Below, piece by piece: positions 25,267-34,769 of a DNA stretch of 57,463 nt. The DNA comes from Scleromatobacter humisilvae. Its GTDB lineage: Bacteria; Pseudomonadota; Gammaproteobacteria; Burkholderiales; Burkholderiaceae_C. The stretch's first letter is position 1; each line of letters begins with the position of its first letter. The notes under the pieces are model-generated. The model ran no database searches. It had not been told where the DNA came from and saw only the letters and a program-made list of their open reading frames with translations. The stretch lies in contig NZ_JAJLJH010000017.1 in the NCBI RefSeq assembly GCF_023231945.1, forward strand, positions 1-57,463. The letters run 5' to 3'. Position numbers and translations under genes: made by a program.

Positions 25267-27479
25267 GCGGCCCTCGCGATGCGGCCGCTCTGCAGCGCTT
25301 CCATGATGCGGTCGCGCGGGCCGTCGGCCACCACCTTGCCGCCGTCGATGACGATGACGCGGTCGACCAGCGTCAGCAGCGAGGTGCGGTGCGTCACCAG
25401 CACCACGGTCTTGTTGCTGGCGAAGGCCATCAGGCGTTGCGTGATCGCGGCCTCCGACGAGAAGTCCATCGCGCTGGTGGGCTCGTCGAGCAGCAGCATC
25501 GGCGCGTTGTGCAGCACCGCGCGCGCGATGCCCACGCTCTGGCGCTGGCCGCCCGACAGCGACTCGCCGCGCTCGCCCACGTTCATGTCGAAGCCGTGCG
25601 GGTGGCGATTGATGGTGTCGGCCAGCCCGGCCACCTCGGCCGCGGCCACGACCGCGCCGTCCTCGGCGTAGGGCATGCCGAAGGCGATGTTGTCGCGCAG
25701 GCTGCCGTAGAACAGCAGCACGTCCTGCGACACGTAGCCCATGTTGCGCCGCAGGTCGGCCGGGTCGACCTGGCGCAGGTCGATGCCGTCGACCAGCACG
25801 GCGCCGGCGGTCGGCTGGAACAGGCCCATGGCCAGGCGCTGGATGGTCGACTTGCCCGAGCCCACGCGCCCGATCAGCGCCACCTTCTCGCCGGGCTTGA
25901 TCTTGAAGCTCACGCCGTCGAGCGCGTTCTCCTTGCGGTTCGGGTAGTGGAAGGCGACGTTGCGGAACTCGATCGCGCCCTCGAGGTCGCGCCGCTCGAC
26001 GAACGTGGCGTCCTTCGGGCGTTCGACGTCGGTCTGCATGATCTTCTCGAGGCCGGCGAGCGCGGTGCGCGCGCCCTGGTATTGCATCAGCAGGCCCACG
26101 ATCTGGCCGGCCGGCGCCATCGCGCGGCCCGCGAGCATGTTGACGGCGATCAGCGCGCCCATCGTCAACGAACGCTCGCCGATCAGGTAGACGCCGACGA
26201 CGACCAGGACGACCGTCATCAGTTGCGAGATCGTCGACGTGACGTAGATCGAGCCCGAGGACAGGCTGCGCATCTTCACGTTGGTGGCGGCCAGGTGCAC
26301 GGCGGTGCGCTCCCAGCGCGCCTGGATCAGGCTCTCGGCGCCCTGCGACTTGATCGTCTCGATGCCGGTCAGCGCCTCCACCAGCGTGGAGTTGCGCACC
26401 GCGCTGGCGCGATACGTCGTCTCGGCCAGCGCATGCAGCTTCTTCTGCACGATCCAGCCGTAGCCCAGCACGGCGCCGAAGCACACGATGACCGGGATCA
26501 GCAGCCACGGCGAGATCCACGCGATCACGACGAGGAACAGCAGCGCGAACGGCAGGTCGATCAGCGCGGTGACGGTGCTGGAGGTGATGACGTCGCGTAC
26601 CTGCTCGAAGCCGCGCAGGTTCTGCGAGAACGAGCCGACCGACTCGGGCCGCTTCTCCAGCCGCATGCCCAGCACGCGCTCCATCAGCGTGGCCGAGATC
26701 CTGACGTCGATGCGCGCGCTGGCCTCGTCGACGAAGCGGCTGCGCAGCTTGCGCATCAGCAGGTCGGAGCCGAGGATCAGCAGCACGCCGATGGACAGCG
26801 CCCACAGCGTCTCGACGGCGTTGTTGGGCACGACGCGGTCGTAGACGTTCATCGAGAACAGCGGGAACGCCAGCGCGAACACGTTGATCAGCGCCGCGGC
26901 CCAGAGGATGTCCTTGTAGACGAAGCGCTGGCTGAGCAGCGTGCTCCAGAACCAGTGGCCCTCGACCGGCTCGGACGTCGCCTCGGTGCGCTTGTCGAAG
27001 CGGAAATGCGGCCGCACGTAGAGCACCAGGCCGGCGAAGCGCGAGGCCAGCTCGGCGTCGTCGAGCAGCACGGTGCCCTGGCCCGTCTCGGGCAGCAGCA
27101 CGCGGTTGCGGTCCTGCTCGCGGCCCAGCAGCACGCAGGCCTTGTCGCCCTTGAGCAGCAACAGCACGGGCAGGGTGGCGGCATCGATGTCGCCCAGCGC
27201 CGCGCGCTGCAGCTTCGTCGCCATGCCCGCGCGCGCGGCCGCGCGCTCGGCGAGGTTGAGGGTCAGGCGGCCGTCGACCAGCGGCAGCCCGGCCGACAGC
27301 GACGCCCGCGTGGCGTGCTGGCCGTGCAGGCGGCAGATCTCCAGCAGGCAGTCGAGCAGCGGGTCGGGATGCACCAGGTCCTGCCGCACGGCGCCGCCGG
27401 CCACCGACGCCGGGCTCGCCGTGATGGGCGCGGCAGCGGGGGTCTGGGCGGGCGGGACGGCCGAGGAGGGGACGCTCAT
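25263..27479 (-). CDS. Type I secretion ABC exporter (LapB/LssB family)
   Basis: This 738-residue protein has three parts: an N-terminal C39-like domain (about 35-160) lacking the catalytic cysteine, so a C39-like recognition domain rather than a peptidase; a six-helix membrane domain (about 180-460, starting LWAAALINVFALAFPLFSMNVYDRVVPN); and an ATPase domain with Walker A GRVGSGKST (about 535), signature LSGGQRQ (about 645) and Walker B LLLLDEPTSAMD (about 666). It uses ATP to export unfolded RTX proteins through the envelope. It is coupled to the fusion protein gene and, with the adhesin, forms the secretion locus; the outer-membrane component is missing here. Confidence 0.93.
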   Translation of the reverse strand: MSVPSSAVPPAQTPAAAPITASPASVAGGAVRQDLVHPDPLLDCLLEICRLHGQHATRASLSAGLPLVDGRLTLNLAERAAARAGMATKLQRAALGDIDAATLPVLLLLKGDKACVLLGREQDRNRVLLPETGQGTVLLDDAELASRFAGLVLYVRPHFRFDKRTEATSEPVEGHWFWSTLLSQRFVYKDILWAAALINVFALAFPLFSMNVYDRVVPNNAVETLWALSIGVLLILGSDLLMRKLRSRFVDEASARIDVRISATLMERVLGMRLEKRPESVGSFSQNLRGFEQVRDVITSSTVTALIDLPFALLFLVVIAWISPWLLIPVIVCFGAVLGYGWIVQKKLHALAETTYRASAVRNSTLVEALTGIETIKSQGAESLIQARWERTAVHLAATNVKMRSLSSGSIYVTSTISQLMTVVLVVVGVYLIGERSLTMGALIAVNMLAGRAMAPAGQIVGLLMQYQGARTALAGLEKIMQTDVERPKDATFVERRDLEGAIEFRNVAFHYPNRKENALDGVSFKIKPGEKVALIGRVGSGKSTIQRLAMGLFQPTAGAVLVDGIDLRQVDPADLRRNMGYVSQDVLLFYGSLRDNIAFGMPYAEDGAVVAAAEVAGLADTINRHPHGFDMNVGERGESLSGGQRQSVGIARAVLHNAPMLLLDEPTSAMDFSSEAAITQRLMAFASNKTVVLVTHRTSLLTLVDRVIVIDGGKVVADGPRDRIMEALQSGRIARAA

Positions 27480-27522
27480 GTCTGGTGGGTCTCGTTGCGG
27501 ACACCCATTGACGGACGTCTCG

Positions 27523-28068
27523 TCATGCGATATCGGCGCAATGCACCGGAAATTGACCTGTGCGCCGGTCGGCGAAGAAATGCTCCAGCGTGACCTTGAC
27601 GGTCTTGAACGCCAGTTCGCCCCACGGGATCTCGGACTCGTCGAACAGCCGCGCCTCGATCGTCTCGGGCCCGGGCGCCAGCGCCGCGCTGGTCATCTCC
27701 GCCCGGTAGTAGAGGTGCACCTGGCCGACGTGCGGCACGTTGAGCAGGGTGAACAGCGGGCCCAGCACGATCTTCGCGCCGGCCTCCTCGACCGTTTCGC
27801 GGATCGCGCCCTGCTCGGTGGTCTCGGCGAGTTCCATGAAGCCGGCCGGAAGTGTCCAGAATCCCTTGCGCGGCTCGATGTTGCGCAGGCACAGCAGCAC
27901 CTTGCCCTCGAACACCGGCACGGTGCCGACGACGTTGAGCGGGTTCTCGTAGTGGATCGTCTCGCAGACGGTGCAGACCGCGCGCTCGCGGTTGTCGTCG
28001 GGCGGCTCGCGGTACACGGTGGGCGCACCGCAGGCGCGGCAATGCTTGATCGAGCGGGGACTGAACAT
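27523..28068 (-). CDS. Nudix hydrolase with N-terminal zinc ribbon
   Basis: The 181-residue protein begins with a four-cysteine zinc ribbon (C10, C13, C32, C35) followed by a complete Nudix box: G76, E82, R90-E91, E94-E95, G97. Nudix enzymes hydrolyse nucleoside diphosphates linked to another moiety and need Mg2+; the zinc ribbon recalls NADH pyrophosphatases, but the NudC substrate motif is not obvious, so the substrate is open. The start at ATG 28068 places the ribbon at the N-terminus; upstream extension is shadow sequence. It ends 43 bp before the ABC exporter gene on the same strand, probably without functional link. Confidence 0.88.
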   Translation of the reverse strand: MFSPRSIKHCRACGAPTVYREPPDDNRERAVCTVCETIHYENPLNVVGTVPVFEGKVLLCLRNIEPRKGFWTLPAGFMELAETTEQGAIRETVEEAGAKIVLGPLFTLLNVPHVGQVHLYYRAEMTSAALAPGPETIEARLFDESEIPWGELAFKTVKVTLEHFFADRRTGQFPVHCADIA

Positions 28069-28201
28069 GGGCGGTCTCAGTGCGGTTCGGGCGAGTGTAT
28101 CCGGCGACCCTGCGCGACGGTGTGTCGTCCCTTCGGTGGCATAGTCGTCGCCGCTCGAACCCGGCAACTGCCGGGTCGCCCAATTGCCGAGGAAGATCGC
28201 C

Positions 28202-28906
28202 ATGACCGATGTCATCACCGTCCCCGTCGTCCCGCGCGTGCCCGTGCACGGCGGCGGCGAGTTTCCCGTCCACCGCATCTACTGCGTGGGCCGCAACTAC
28301 GCCGAGCACGCGGCCGAGATGGGCCACGACGCGCGCGAGTCGCCGTTCTTCTTCATGAAGCCGGCCGACGCCGTGCTGCCCGCGCGCGCCGGCGAGCCGG
28401 TGGCGATGGACTATCCGACCCTCACGAACGACCTGCACCACGAGATCGAGCTGGTCGTGGCCATCGGCGACGCCGCCGCCGGCAACGGCCGCGACGTGGC
28501 CGAGGAGGACGCGACGCGCCTGATCTTCGGCTACGCCGTCGGCCTCGACATGACGCGGCGCGACCTGCAGGCCGTGGCCAAGAAGGCCGGCCGGCCGTGG
28601 TCGATCGCCAAGGGCTTCGACCAGTCGGCGCCGATCGGCGCGATCCACCGCATCGAGGAGACCGGCGAGCTGACGGCCGGCGCGATCTCGCTGGACGTCG
28701 ACGGCGCGCCGCGCCAGAAGGGCGACCTCTCCGACATGATCTGGAACGTGCGCGAGACGATCTCCTGGCTCAGCCGCGCCTGGACGCTCAAGCCGGGCGA
28801 CCTGATCTTCACCGGCACGCCCGCGGGCGTGGCCGCCGTGGGCCGCGGCCAGACGCTGACGGGCCGCATCGCGGGCCTCGGCGAGCTCGTCGTCACGCTG
28901 CGCTGA
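28202..28906 (+). CDS. FAH-family hydrolase (fumarylpyruvate/fumarylacetoacetate type)
   Basis: The 234-residue protein is a single FAH catalytic domain, with RIYCVGRNYAEHAAEMG at the start, the metal ligands in HHEIELVVAIG (two Glu) and YAVGLDMTRRD (Asp), and the C-terminal LKPGDLIFTGTPAGV motif. These enzymes cleave C-C bonds in 3-oxo or pyruvyl acids at the end of aromatic ring degradation (homogentisate or gentisate). The next gene encodes a GST-zeta isomerase, so the pair would isomerise and hydrolyse a maleyl compound. Start ATG 28202 follows GAGGAAG; an ATG six codons upstream is less well placed. Length is closer to fumarylpyruvate hydrolase (about 230) than to the two-domain fumarylacetoacetase. 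Confidence 0.87.
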   Translation: MTDVITVPVVPRVPVHGGGEFPVHRIYCVGRNYAEHAAEMGHDARESPFFFMKPADAVLPARAGEPVAMDYPTLTNDLHHEIELVVAIGDAAAGNGRDVAEEDATRLIFGYAVGLDMTRRDLQAVAKKAGRPWSIAKGFDQSAPIGAIHRIEETGELTAGAISLDVDGAPRQKGDLSDMIWNVRETISWLSRAWTLKPGDLIFTGTPAGVAAVGRGQTLTGRIAGLGELVVTLR

Positions 28907-28916
28907 AGAGGCCGCC

Positions 28917-29552
28917 ATGGAGCTCTACAACTACTTCCGCTCGTCGGCCAGCTGGCGCGTGCGCATCGCGCTGGCGCTCAAGGGCCTCGACTACGACTAC
29001 CGGCCGATCCACCTGGTCAAGAAGGAGCAGAACTCGCCCGAGTATCTCGAGACCTCCGGCACCGGCCTCGTGCCGCTGCTCGTGCTCGACGACGGCACGA
29101 AGCTGCACCAGTCGATGGCCATCATCGAGTACCTCGACGAGACTTTTCCCCAGCCGCCCCTGCTGCCGCGCGACGCGCTCGGCCGCGCCCGCGTGCGGGC
29201 GCTGGCGCAGGACATCGCCTGCGAGATCCATCCGCTGAACAACACGCGCGTGCTGGGATGGCTCAAGGGCGAACTGGGCCTCAGCGAGGAGGCCCGCAAC
29301 GCGTGGATCCATCGCTGGATCGAAGGCGGGCTCGAGGTCGTCGACCGCCAGCTGGCGGCACAGCCGTCGACCTTCTGCCACGGCGAGACGCCCGGCCTGG
29401 CCGACTGCGCGCTCGTGCCGCAGATCTTCAACGCGCAGCGCTTCAACTGCCGGCTCGACCACGTGCCGCACGTCATGCGCGTGCACGCCGCGTGCATGTC
29501 GCACGAGGCGTTCTCCAGCACCCAGCCGTCGGTCTGCCCCGACGCGGAATGA
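28917..29552 (+). CDS. maiA: Maleylacetoacetate/maleylpyruvate isomerase (GST zeta class)
   Basis: This 211-residue protein has the GST fold: a thioredoxin-like N-terminal domain with the zeta-class motif SSASWRVRIALALKG (residues 9-23), then GTGLVPLL and the MAIIEYLDE helix, and an all-helical C-terminal domain. The motif has Ala where many members have Cys (SSCSWRV), which is common in bacterial homologues. It isomerises the cis double bond of maleylacetoacetate or maleylpyruvate using glutathione. The gene lies 10 bp after the FAH hydrolase gene and 1 bp before pgeF, so cotranscription is likely. Confidence 0.88.
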   Translation: MELYNYFRSSASWRVRIALALKGLDYDYRPIHLVKKEQNSPEYLETSGTGLVPLLVLDDGTKLHQSMAIIEYLDETFPQPPLLPRDALGRARVRALAQDIACEIHPLNNTRVLGWLKGELGLSEEARNAWIHRWIEGGLEVVDRQLAAQPSTFCHGETPGLADCALVPQIFNAQRFNCRLDHVPHVMRVHAACMSHEAFSSTQPSVCPDAE

Positions 29553-29553
29553 C

Positions 29554-30348
29554 ATGCCGGTCGAGATCGTCGAACCGCTCCCGCTCGAGGCGTTCTTCAG
29601 GCCGTCGGCGTGGCCGCGGGGCACCGGCGCGCTGATGACGACGCGCGCCGGCGGCGTCAGCGCGGCGCCGTTCGATTCGCTGAACCTGAAGGCGCAGACG
29701 GCCGATCCGCTCGACCAGATCGCCGTCGCCGAGAACCGGCGCCGCTTCGCGACGACGCTGGGCGCGACGCCCGTGTTCCTCGAGCAGGTGCACGGCACGC
29801 GCGTCGTGCGGCTGACTCCGGCGAGCACATCGCCCGACGCGCCGACCGAGCGCGCCGACGCCAGCATCACCACCGTGCCGGGCATCGCCTGCACGGTGAT
29901 GGTCGCCGACTGCCTGCCGGTACTGTTCGCCACGCGCGACGGCCGCGCGGTGGGCGCGGCGCACGCGGGCTGGCGCGGCCTGGCCGGCGGCGTGCTGGAG
30001 GCCACCGTCGACGCGATCCGCGCGGCGGTGCCGGTGGCCGCGGGCGACATCGTCGCGTGGCTGGGCGCGTCCATCGGCCCGACGAAGTTCGAGGTCGGCG
30101 CCGACGTGCCCGCGGCGTTCCAGGAGGGCGAGGCGCGCCACTTCGTGCCCGCGCGCGCGGTCGACGGCGTGCCCAAGTGGCTGGCCGACCTGCCGGCGCT
30201 CGCCGAGGGGCGGCTGCGCCGGCTCGGACTCACGGACGTCAGCGGCTGCGGCCTGTGCACCGTCAGCGACGCGTCACGGTTCTTCTCTTACCGGCGCGAC
30301 CGCGTCACCGGGCGGCTCGCCGCCGCCGCCTGGATCGACGTCGCGTAG
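29554..30348 (+). CDS. pgeF: Laccase-domain protein YfiH/PgeF family
   Basis: The 264-residue protein carries the conserved metal-ligand set of the YfiH (LACC1) family: H80 in EQVHGTRVV, C120 in VADCLPVL and H137 in AAHAGWRG. Members act as purine nucleoside phosphorylases/deaminases, and PgeF in E. coli removes misincorporated residues relevant to peptidoglycan; both assignments come from the literature. It starts one base after maiA. Its 3' end overlaps a convergent small gene by 75 bp. In many Burkholderiales pgeF sits just before phaC, as here. Confidence 0.88.
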   Translation: MPVEIVEPLPLEAFFRPSAWPRGTGALMTTRAGGVSAAPFDSLNLKAQTADPLDQIAVAENRRRFATTLGATPVFLEQVHGTRVVRLTPASTSPDAPTERADASITTVPGIACTVMVADCLPVLFATRDGRAVGAAHAGWRGLAGGVLEATVDAIRAAVPVAAGDIVAWLGASIGPTKFEVGADVPAAFQEGEARHFVPARAVDGVPKWLADLPALAEGRLRRLGLTDVSGCGLCTVSDASRFFSYRRDRVTGRLAAAAWIDVA

Positions 30349-30534
30349 CGAAGCCGCACGCCGCGCGCGCGCCCGCCTGCGCGCGCCGCCGACGTACAGC
30401 ACGATCGTCAACGGCAGCACGCCGTAAAGCAGCAAGGTGACGATGGCGCCCAGCACCGAGCCGCCCGGCTCGAGCGCCTCGGCAAGCGCCATCATGAGCA
30501 CGACATAGCCCCAGCCGACGGCAACGATTAGCAC
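30274..30534 (-). CDS. Small membrane protein, convergent with pgeF
   Basis: An 86-residue frame starts with GTG at 30534 behind GAAGAAG. It encodes two hydrophobic helices (about residues 2-19 and 27-48, with GAIVTLLLYGVLPLTIVLYVGG) and an arginine-rich tail (ARRRARARR). The last 75 bp overlap the end of pgeF on the other strand, so the C-terminal third has antisense composition. A comparable short membrane gene occurs between pgeF and phaC in related genomes as I recall, which favours a real gene. Confidence 0.55.
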   Translation of the reverse strand: MLIVAVGWGYVVLMMALAEALEPGGSVLGAIVTLLLYGVLPLTIVLYVGGARRRARARRAASLRDVDPGGGGEPPGDAVAPVREEP

Positions 30535-30630
30535 GGCCGTGCTTCTTCAAGAAGGGTCATCTTTCGCCGTTGGGTAAGCAATTCTGCGCAATGGTAGTTT
30601 GCCTTCATCGTGCGGTAAGCTCGGGTCGCT

Positions 30631-30642
30631 ACAACGCGTTGT
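30631..30642. promoter_or_regulatory. Perfect 12-bp palindrome upstream of phaC
   Basis: ACAACGCGTTGT is a perfect palindrome about 90 bp before the phaC start codon, in a comparatively AT-rich stretch that probably holds the operon promoter. It is a candidate operator for a dimeric regulator; I cannot name the protein. Confidence 0.35.
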
Positions 30643-30731
30643 GAAAGACCACGCCTGAACCGACACGGCTTCCGTCATCCGGATGGCGCCGCGTCCCGGG
30701 GCCGGCGGCGTGGCGAAGGAGACGACAGACG

Positions 30732-32561
30732 ATGGCCCGCAATCCTGCCACCAAGACCGCCGCCAAGACGGTCGCACGCAAGCGCGTTTCGCGCCCCAGG
30801 GCGCAGACCGTGCCCGCGGACAAGGACGGCGAAGCTGCGATCGCGAGCGCCGCCGGGAGGCCGCGCGCCGCGGCCCATCCGGCGACGCATCCGCACGGGC
30901 CCGAGGCCTTCGGCGCGGCGATCGGCGGCTTCCTGAATTCGCTCAGCGGCCTGCAGCTTCCGCAGAGCAAGCTCGCGGAGCTGCAGGAGCAGTATGTGAA
31001 CCAGGCGACGGCGCTGTGGAACGGCGCGGTCGACCAGATCTCCGTCGGCGGCGACGACAAGCCCGCCGCGCCGAAGCCGATCGGCGACCGCCGCTTCGCG
31101 GCCGAGGACTGGCTGAAGAACCCGGCCGCCGCGTTCACCGCGCAGCTGTACCTGCTCAACGCCCGCACCCTGACGCAACTGGCCGACGGCCTGCAAGGCG
31201 ACGAGAAGACCAAGGCGCGCGTGAAGTTCGCGGTGCAGCAGTTCGTCGACGCGGCCAGCCCGTCGAACTACCTCGCGCTCAACCCCGAGGCGCAGCGCAA
31301 GGCCATCGCGACGCAGGGCGAGAGCCTGACGCAGGGCCTGCAGCAGCTGTGGGGCGACGTGCAGCAGGGCCACCTGTCGCAGACCGACGAGTCGGTGTTC
31401 GAGGTCGGCCGCAACGTCGCCACCACCGAGGGCGCGGTCGTCTTCGAGAACGACTACCTGCAGCTGATCGAGTACAAGCCGCTGACACCCAAGGTGCACT
31501 CGCGGCCGATGCTGTTCGTGCCGCCGTGCATCAACAAGTACTACATCCTGGACCTGCAGCCGGAGAACTCGCTGATACGCCACACGGTGTCCGAGGGCCA
31601 CCGCACCTTCGTGATCAGCTGGCGCAATCCGGACGAGTCGATGCAGGAGCGCACCTGGGACGACTACATCGAGAACGCGGTGATCCGCGCGATCGACGTC
31701 GTGCAGGAGATCACCGGCGCGAAGACGATCAACACGCTGGGCTTCTGCGTCGGCGGTACGCTGCTGGCCACCGGCCTGGGCGTGCTCGCGGCGCGCGGCC
31801 GCCATCCGGCCGAGAGCGTCACGCTGCTGACGACCTTCCTCGACTTCTCCAACACCGGCGTGCTCGACATCTTCGTCGACGAGGCCTCGGTGCAGCTGCG
31901 CGAGATGACCATCGGCGCCGACGCGCCCAACGGCCCGAAGCTGCTCAAGGGCGGCGAGCTCGCCAGCACCTTCAGCTTCCTGCGGCCCAACGACCTGGTG
32001 TGGAACTACGTCGTCGGCAACTACCTCAAGGGCGAGAAGCCGCCGGCGTTCGACCTGCTGTACTGGAACAGCGACGCCACCAACATGCCCGGGCCGATGT
32101 ACTGCTGGTACCTGCGCAACACCTATCTCGACAACCTGCTGCGCGAACCCGGCGCGCTGACGGTGTGCGGCGAGAAGCTTGATCTGTCGCAAATCAAGGC
32201 GCCGGCGTTCATCTATGGTTCACGCGAGGACCACATCGTGCCGTGGAAGGGCGCGTGGGAATCCACCAGGATCCTCGGCGGCAGGAACCGCTTCGTGCTG
32301 GGCGCCTCGGGCCACATCGCGGGCGTCATCAACCCGCCCAGGGCCGGCAAGCGCAGCCACTGGACGAACGAGAAGCCGGCGGTGTCCGCCGACGCCTGGA
32401 TGGCCGGTGCCACCGAGCATCCGGGCAGCTGGTGGACGGGCTGGTCGAAGTGGCTGGCCGGGTTCGGCGGCGCCGAGGTGGCCGCGCCGCGCGGCGCCGG
32501 CGGCCACGGCCACAAGGCGATCGAGCCGGCGCCGGGCCGTTACGTGCAACAGAAGGCCTGA
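30732..32561 (+). CDS. phaC: Class I poly(3-hydroxyalkanoate) synthase
   Basis: This 609-residue enzyme polymerises (R)-3-hydroxyacyl-CoA into polyhydroxyalkanoate at granule surfaces. It has the lipase-like box GFCVGG with nucleophile Cys339, the Asp in SREDHIVPW and the His in GASGHIAGV completing the triad, and the class I signatures [18 protein letters not shown] and [12 protein letters not shown]. The N-terminal 50 residues are Ala/Lys/Arg-rich ([19 protein letters not shown]), longer than in Cupriavidus PhaC (589). Start ATG 30732 follows GAAGGAG. It is the first gene of phaC-phaA-phaB, 67 bp before phaA. Confidence 0.97.
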   Translation: MARNPATKTAAKTVARKRVSRPRAQTVPADKDGEAAIASAAGRPRAAAHPATHPHGPEAFGAAIGGFLNSLSGLQLPQSKLAELQEQYVNQATALWNGAVDQISVGGDDKPAAPKPIGDRRFAAEDWLKNPAAAFTAQLYLLNARTLTQLADGLQGDEKTKARVKFAVQQFVDAASPSNYLALNPEAQRKAIATQGESLTQGLQQLWGDVQQGHLSQTDESVFEVGRNVATTEGAVVFENDYLQLIEYKPLTPKVHSRPMLFVPPCINKYYILDLQPENSLIRHTVSEGHRTFVISWRNPDESMQERTWDDYIENAVIRAIDVVQEITGAKTINTLGFCVGGTLLATGLGVLAARGRHPAESVTLLTTFLDFSNTGVLDIFVDEASVQLREMTIGADAPNGPKLLKGGELASTFSFLRPNDLVWNYVVGNYLKGEKPPAFDLLYWNSDATNMPGPMYCWYLRNTYLDNLLREPGALTVCGEKLDLSQIKAPAFIYGSREDHIVPWKGAWESTRILGGRNRFVLGASGHIAGVINPPRAGKRSHWTNEKPAVSADAWMAGATEHPGSWWTGWSKWLAGFGGAEVAAPRGAGGHGHKAIEPAPGRYVQQKA

Positions 32562-32628
32562 CAGATCCCTCGATCAGGGGAGAGGCCAACATACCCCATA
32601 CCGTATCATCCTCGACAGGAGAACCAGC

Positions 32629-33813
32629 ATGACCACAGACATCGTCATCGTCGCCGCAGCCCGCACCGCCGTCGGCAAGTTCGGCGGCTCGCTCGCCAAG
32701 GTGCCGGCCTCGGAGCTCGGCGCGACCGTGCTGAAGGCATTGCTGGAGCGCTCGAAGCTGACTGGCGAACAGATCAGCGAGGTCATCCTGGGCCAGGTGC
32801 TGCAGGCCGGCACCGGCCAGAACCCGGCGCGCCAGGCCGTCATCAAGGGCGGGCTGGGCAACGGCGTGCCGGCGATGACGATCAACAAGGTCTGCGGCTC
32901 GGGCCTGAAGGCCGTGATGCTGGCGGCGCAGGCGATCCGCGACGGCGATGCCGAGATCGTGATCGCCGGTGGCCAGGAAAGCATGAGCATGTCGCCCCAC
33001 GTGCTGCCCAACTCGCGCGACGGCCAGCGCATGGGCGACTGGAAGCTGGTCGACACGATGATCCAGGACGGCCTGTGGGACGTCTACAACCAGTTCCACA
33101 TGGGCATCACCGCCGAGAACGTCGCCAAGAAGTACGCCATCTCGCGCGAGCAGCAGGACGCGCTGGCGCTGGCCTCGCAGTCCAAGGCCGCGGCCGCGCA
33201 GGACGCCGGCTACTTCAAGGACGAGATCGTGCCGGTGGCGATCCCGCAGAAGAAGGGCGACCCGATCCTGTTTTCCGCGGACGAATTCATCAACCGCAAG
33301 TCGACCGCCGAGGCGCTGGCGGGGCTGCGTCCCGCGTTCGACAAGGCCGGTTCGGTGACGGCCGGCAACGCGTCGGGCCTCAACGACGGCGCCGCGGGCG
33401 TCGTGGTGATGAGCGCCGCCAAGGCCGACCAGCTGGGCCTGAAGCCGCTGGGCCGCATCGCGTCGTACGCCAGCGCCGGCCTCGACCCGGCCTACATGGG
33501 CATGGGCCCGGTGCCGGCCGCGCGCAAGGCGCTGGAGCGCGCCGGCTGGAAGCCCGCCGACCTCGACCTGCTCGAGATCAACGAGGCCTTCGCCGCCCAG
33601 GCCTGCGCCGTGCACCAGGAAATGGGCTGGGACACCAGCAAGGTCAACGTCAACGGCGGCGCGATCGCCATCGGGCACCCGATCGGTGCATCCGGCGCGC
33701 GCATCCTCGTCACGCTGCTGCACGAGATGCAGCGCCGCGGCGCCCGGCGCGGCATCGCCTCGCTGTGCATCGGCGGTGGCATGGGCGTTGCATTGACGAT
33801 CGAGCGTCCGTGA
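32629..33813 (+). CDS. phaA: Acetyl-CoA acetyltransferase (beta-ketothiolase)
   Basis: The 394-residue thiolase condenses two acetyl-CoA to acetoacetyl-CoA, the first step of PHB synthesis. Catalytic Cys89 lies in [11 protein letters not shown], the second active-site His in [16 protein letters not shown] and the C-terminal Cys in LCIGGGMG, all intact; EINEAFAAQ is also present. The start at ATG 32629 has AGGAG nine bases upstream; the frame is open to 32179 but that part overlaps phaC. It is followed by phaB after 104 bp. Confidence 0.97.
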   Translation: MTTDIVIVAAARTAVGKFGGSLAKVPASELGATVLKALLERSKLTGEQISEVILGQVLQAGTGQNPARQAVIKGGLGNGVPAMTINKVCGSGLKAVMLAAQAIRDGDAEIVIAGGQESMSMSPHVLPNSRDGQRMGDWKLVDTMIQDGLWDVYNQFHMGITAENVAKKYAISREQQDALALASQSKAAAAQDAGYFKDEIVPVAIPQKKGDPILFSADEFINRKSTAEALAGLRPAFDKAGSVTAGNASGLNDGAAGVVVMSAAKADQLGLKPLGRIASYASAGLDPAYMGMGPVPAARKALERAGWKPADLDLLEINEAFAAQACAVHQEMGWDTSKVNVNGGAIAIGHPIGASGARILVTLLHEMQRRGARRGIASLCIGGGMGVALTIERP

Positions 33814-33917
33814 CCATCGGGCCGCATGGGGTTCGCCCCGAGAGCGGCCACGATGTCAAAGCGCGATAGTGAATTCGCCGTCCGCGGCACCCCACCAAAA
33901 TCTCAAGGAGACATGAC

Positions 33918-34655
33918 ATGAGCCAGAAAGTTGCATACGTCACCGGGGGCATGGGCGGCATCGGCACGTCCATCTGCCAACGCCTGCACAGCGACGGATA
34001 CAAGGTCATCGCCGGCTGCGGCCCGAGCCGCGACCATGCGAAGTGGCTGGGCGAGCAGAAGGCGCTGGGCTACACGTTCTACGCCTCGGTGGGCAACGTC
34101 GCCGACTGGGACTCCACCGTCTCCGCGTTCAAGCAGGCGAAGGAAGAGCACGGCGTCATCGACATCCTCGTCAACAACGCCGGCATCACGCGCGACCGCA
34201 TGTTCCTGAAGATGTCGCGCGAGGACTGGGACGCCGTCATCAACACCAACCTGACCTCGATGTTCAACGTCACCAAGCAGGTGGTCGCGGACATGGTCGA
34301 GAAGGGCTGGGGCCGCATCATCCAGATCTCGTCGGTCAACGGCGCCAAGGGCCAGGCCGGGCAGACCAACTACTCGGCGGCCAAGGCCGGCATGCACGGC
34401 TTCTCGATGGCGCTGGCCCTCGAGATGGCCAGCAAGGGCGTCACCGTCAACACGGTCAGCCCGGGCTACATCGGCACCGACATGGTCAAGGCCATCAAGC
34501 CGGAAGTGCTCGAGAAGATCGTCGCCACGATCCCCGTCAAGCGCCTGGGCACGCCGGAGGAGATCGCCTCCATCGTCAGCTGGCTGGCCTGCGACACCTC
34601 GGGCTTCACGACCGGCGCGGAGTTCGCGGTCAACGGCGGCCTGCACATGGGCTGA
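33918..34655 (+). CDS. phaB: Acetoacetyl-CoA reductase (NADPH)
   Basis: The 245-residue short-chain dehydrogenase reduces acetoacetyl-CoA to (R)-3-hydroxybutyryl-CoA, the substrate of PhaC. The cofactor loop is TGGMGGIG (9-16), NNAG lies at 86-89, and the catalytic Ser138, Tyr152 and Lys156 (NYSAAKAG) are in place. An AAGGAG ribosome-binding site precedes ATG 33918. A rho-independent terminator 26 bp after the stop closes the operon. The phaR regulator gene that often follows phaB is absent. Confidence 0.97.
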   Translation: MSQKVAYVTGGMGGIGTSICQRLHSDGYKVIAGCGPSRDHAKWLGEQKALGYTFYASVGNVADWDSTVSAFKQAKEEHGVIDILVNNAGITRDRMFLKMSREDWDAVINTNLTSMFNVTKQVVADMVEKGWGRIIQISSVNGAKGQAGQTNYSAAKAGMHGFSMALALEMASKGVTVNTVSPGYIGTDMVKAIKPEVLEKIVATIPVKRLGTPEEIASIVSWLACDTSGFTTGAEFAVNGGLHMG

Positions 34656-34680
34656 ACGCCGCCTGCTGGTTTTCCCCGAT

Positions 34681-34713
34681 GGCCTCGATCGCGCCCGCGA
34701 TCGGGGCCTTTTT
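34681..34713 (+). terminator. Rho-independent terminator of phaCAB
   Basis: A 12-bp stem (34681-34692 with 34697-34708, one G-T pair) with loop GCCC is followed directly by TTTTT. It lies 26 bp after the phaB stop codon. Confidence 0.88.
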
Positions 34714-34769
34714 CATGGCCCGTCGAGTCGATAATGCGCGCACAACAGAGGCTCTCCAGGGAGGAGACG

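Noticed and set aside
24693-25671. Plus-strand frames opposite the fusion protein and exporter (for example 23929-25671)
   Set aside because: They lack ribosome-binding sites and family motifs; the minus-strand type I secretion genes explain the region fully.
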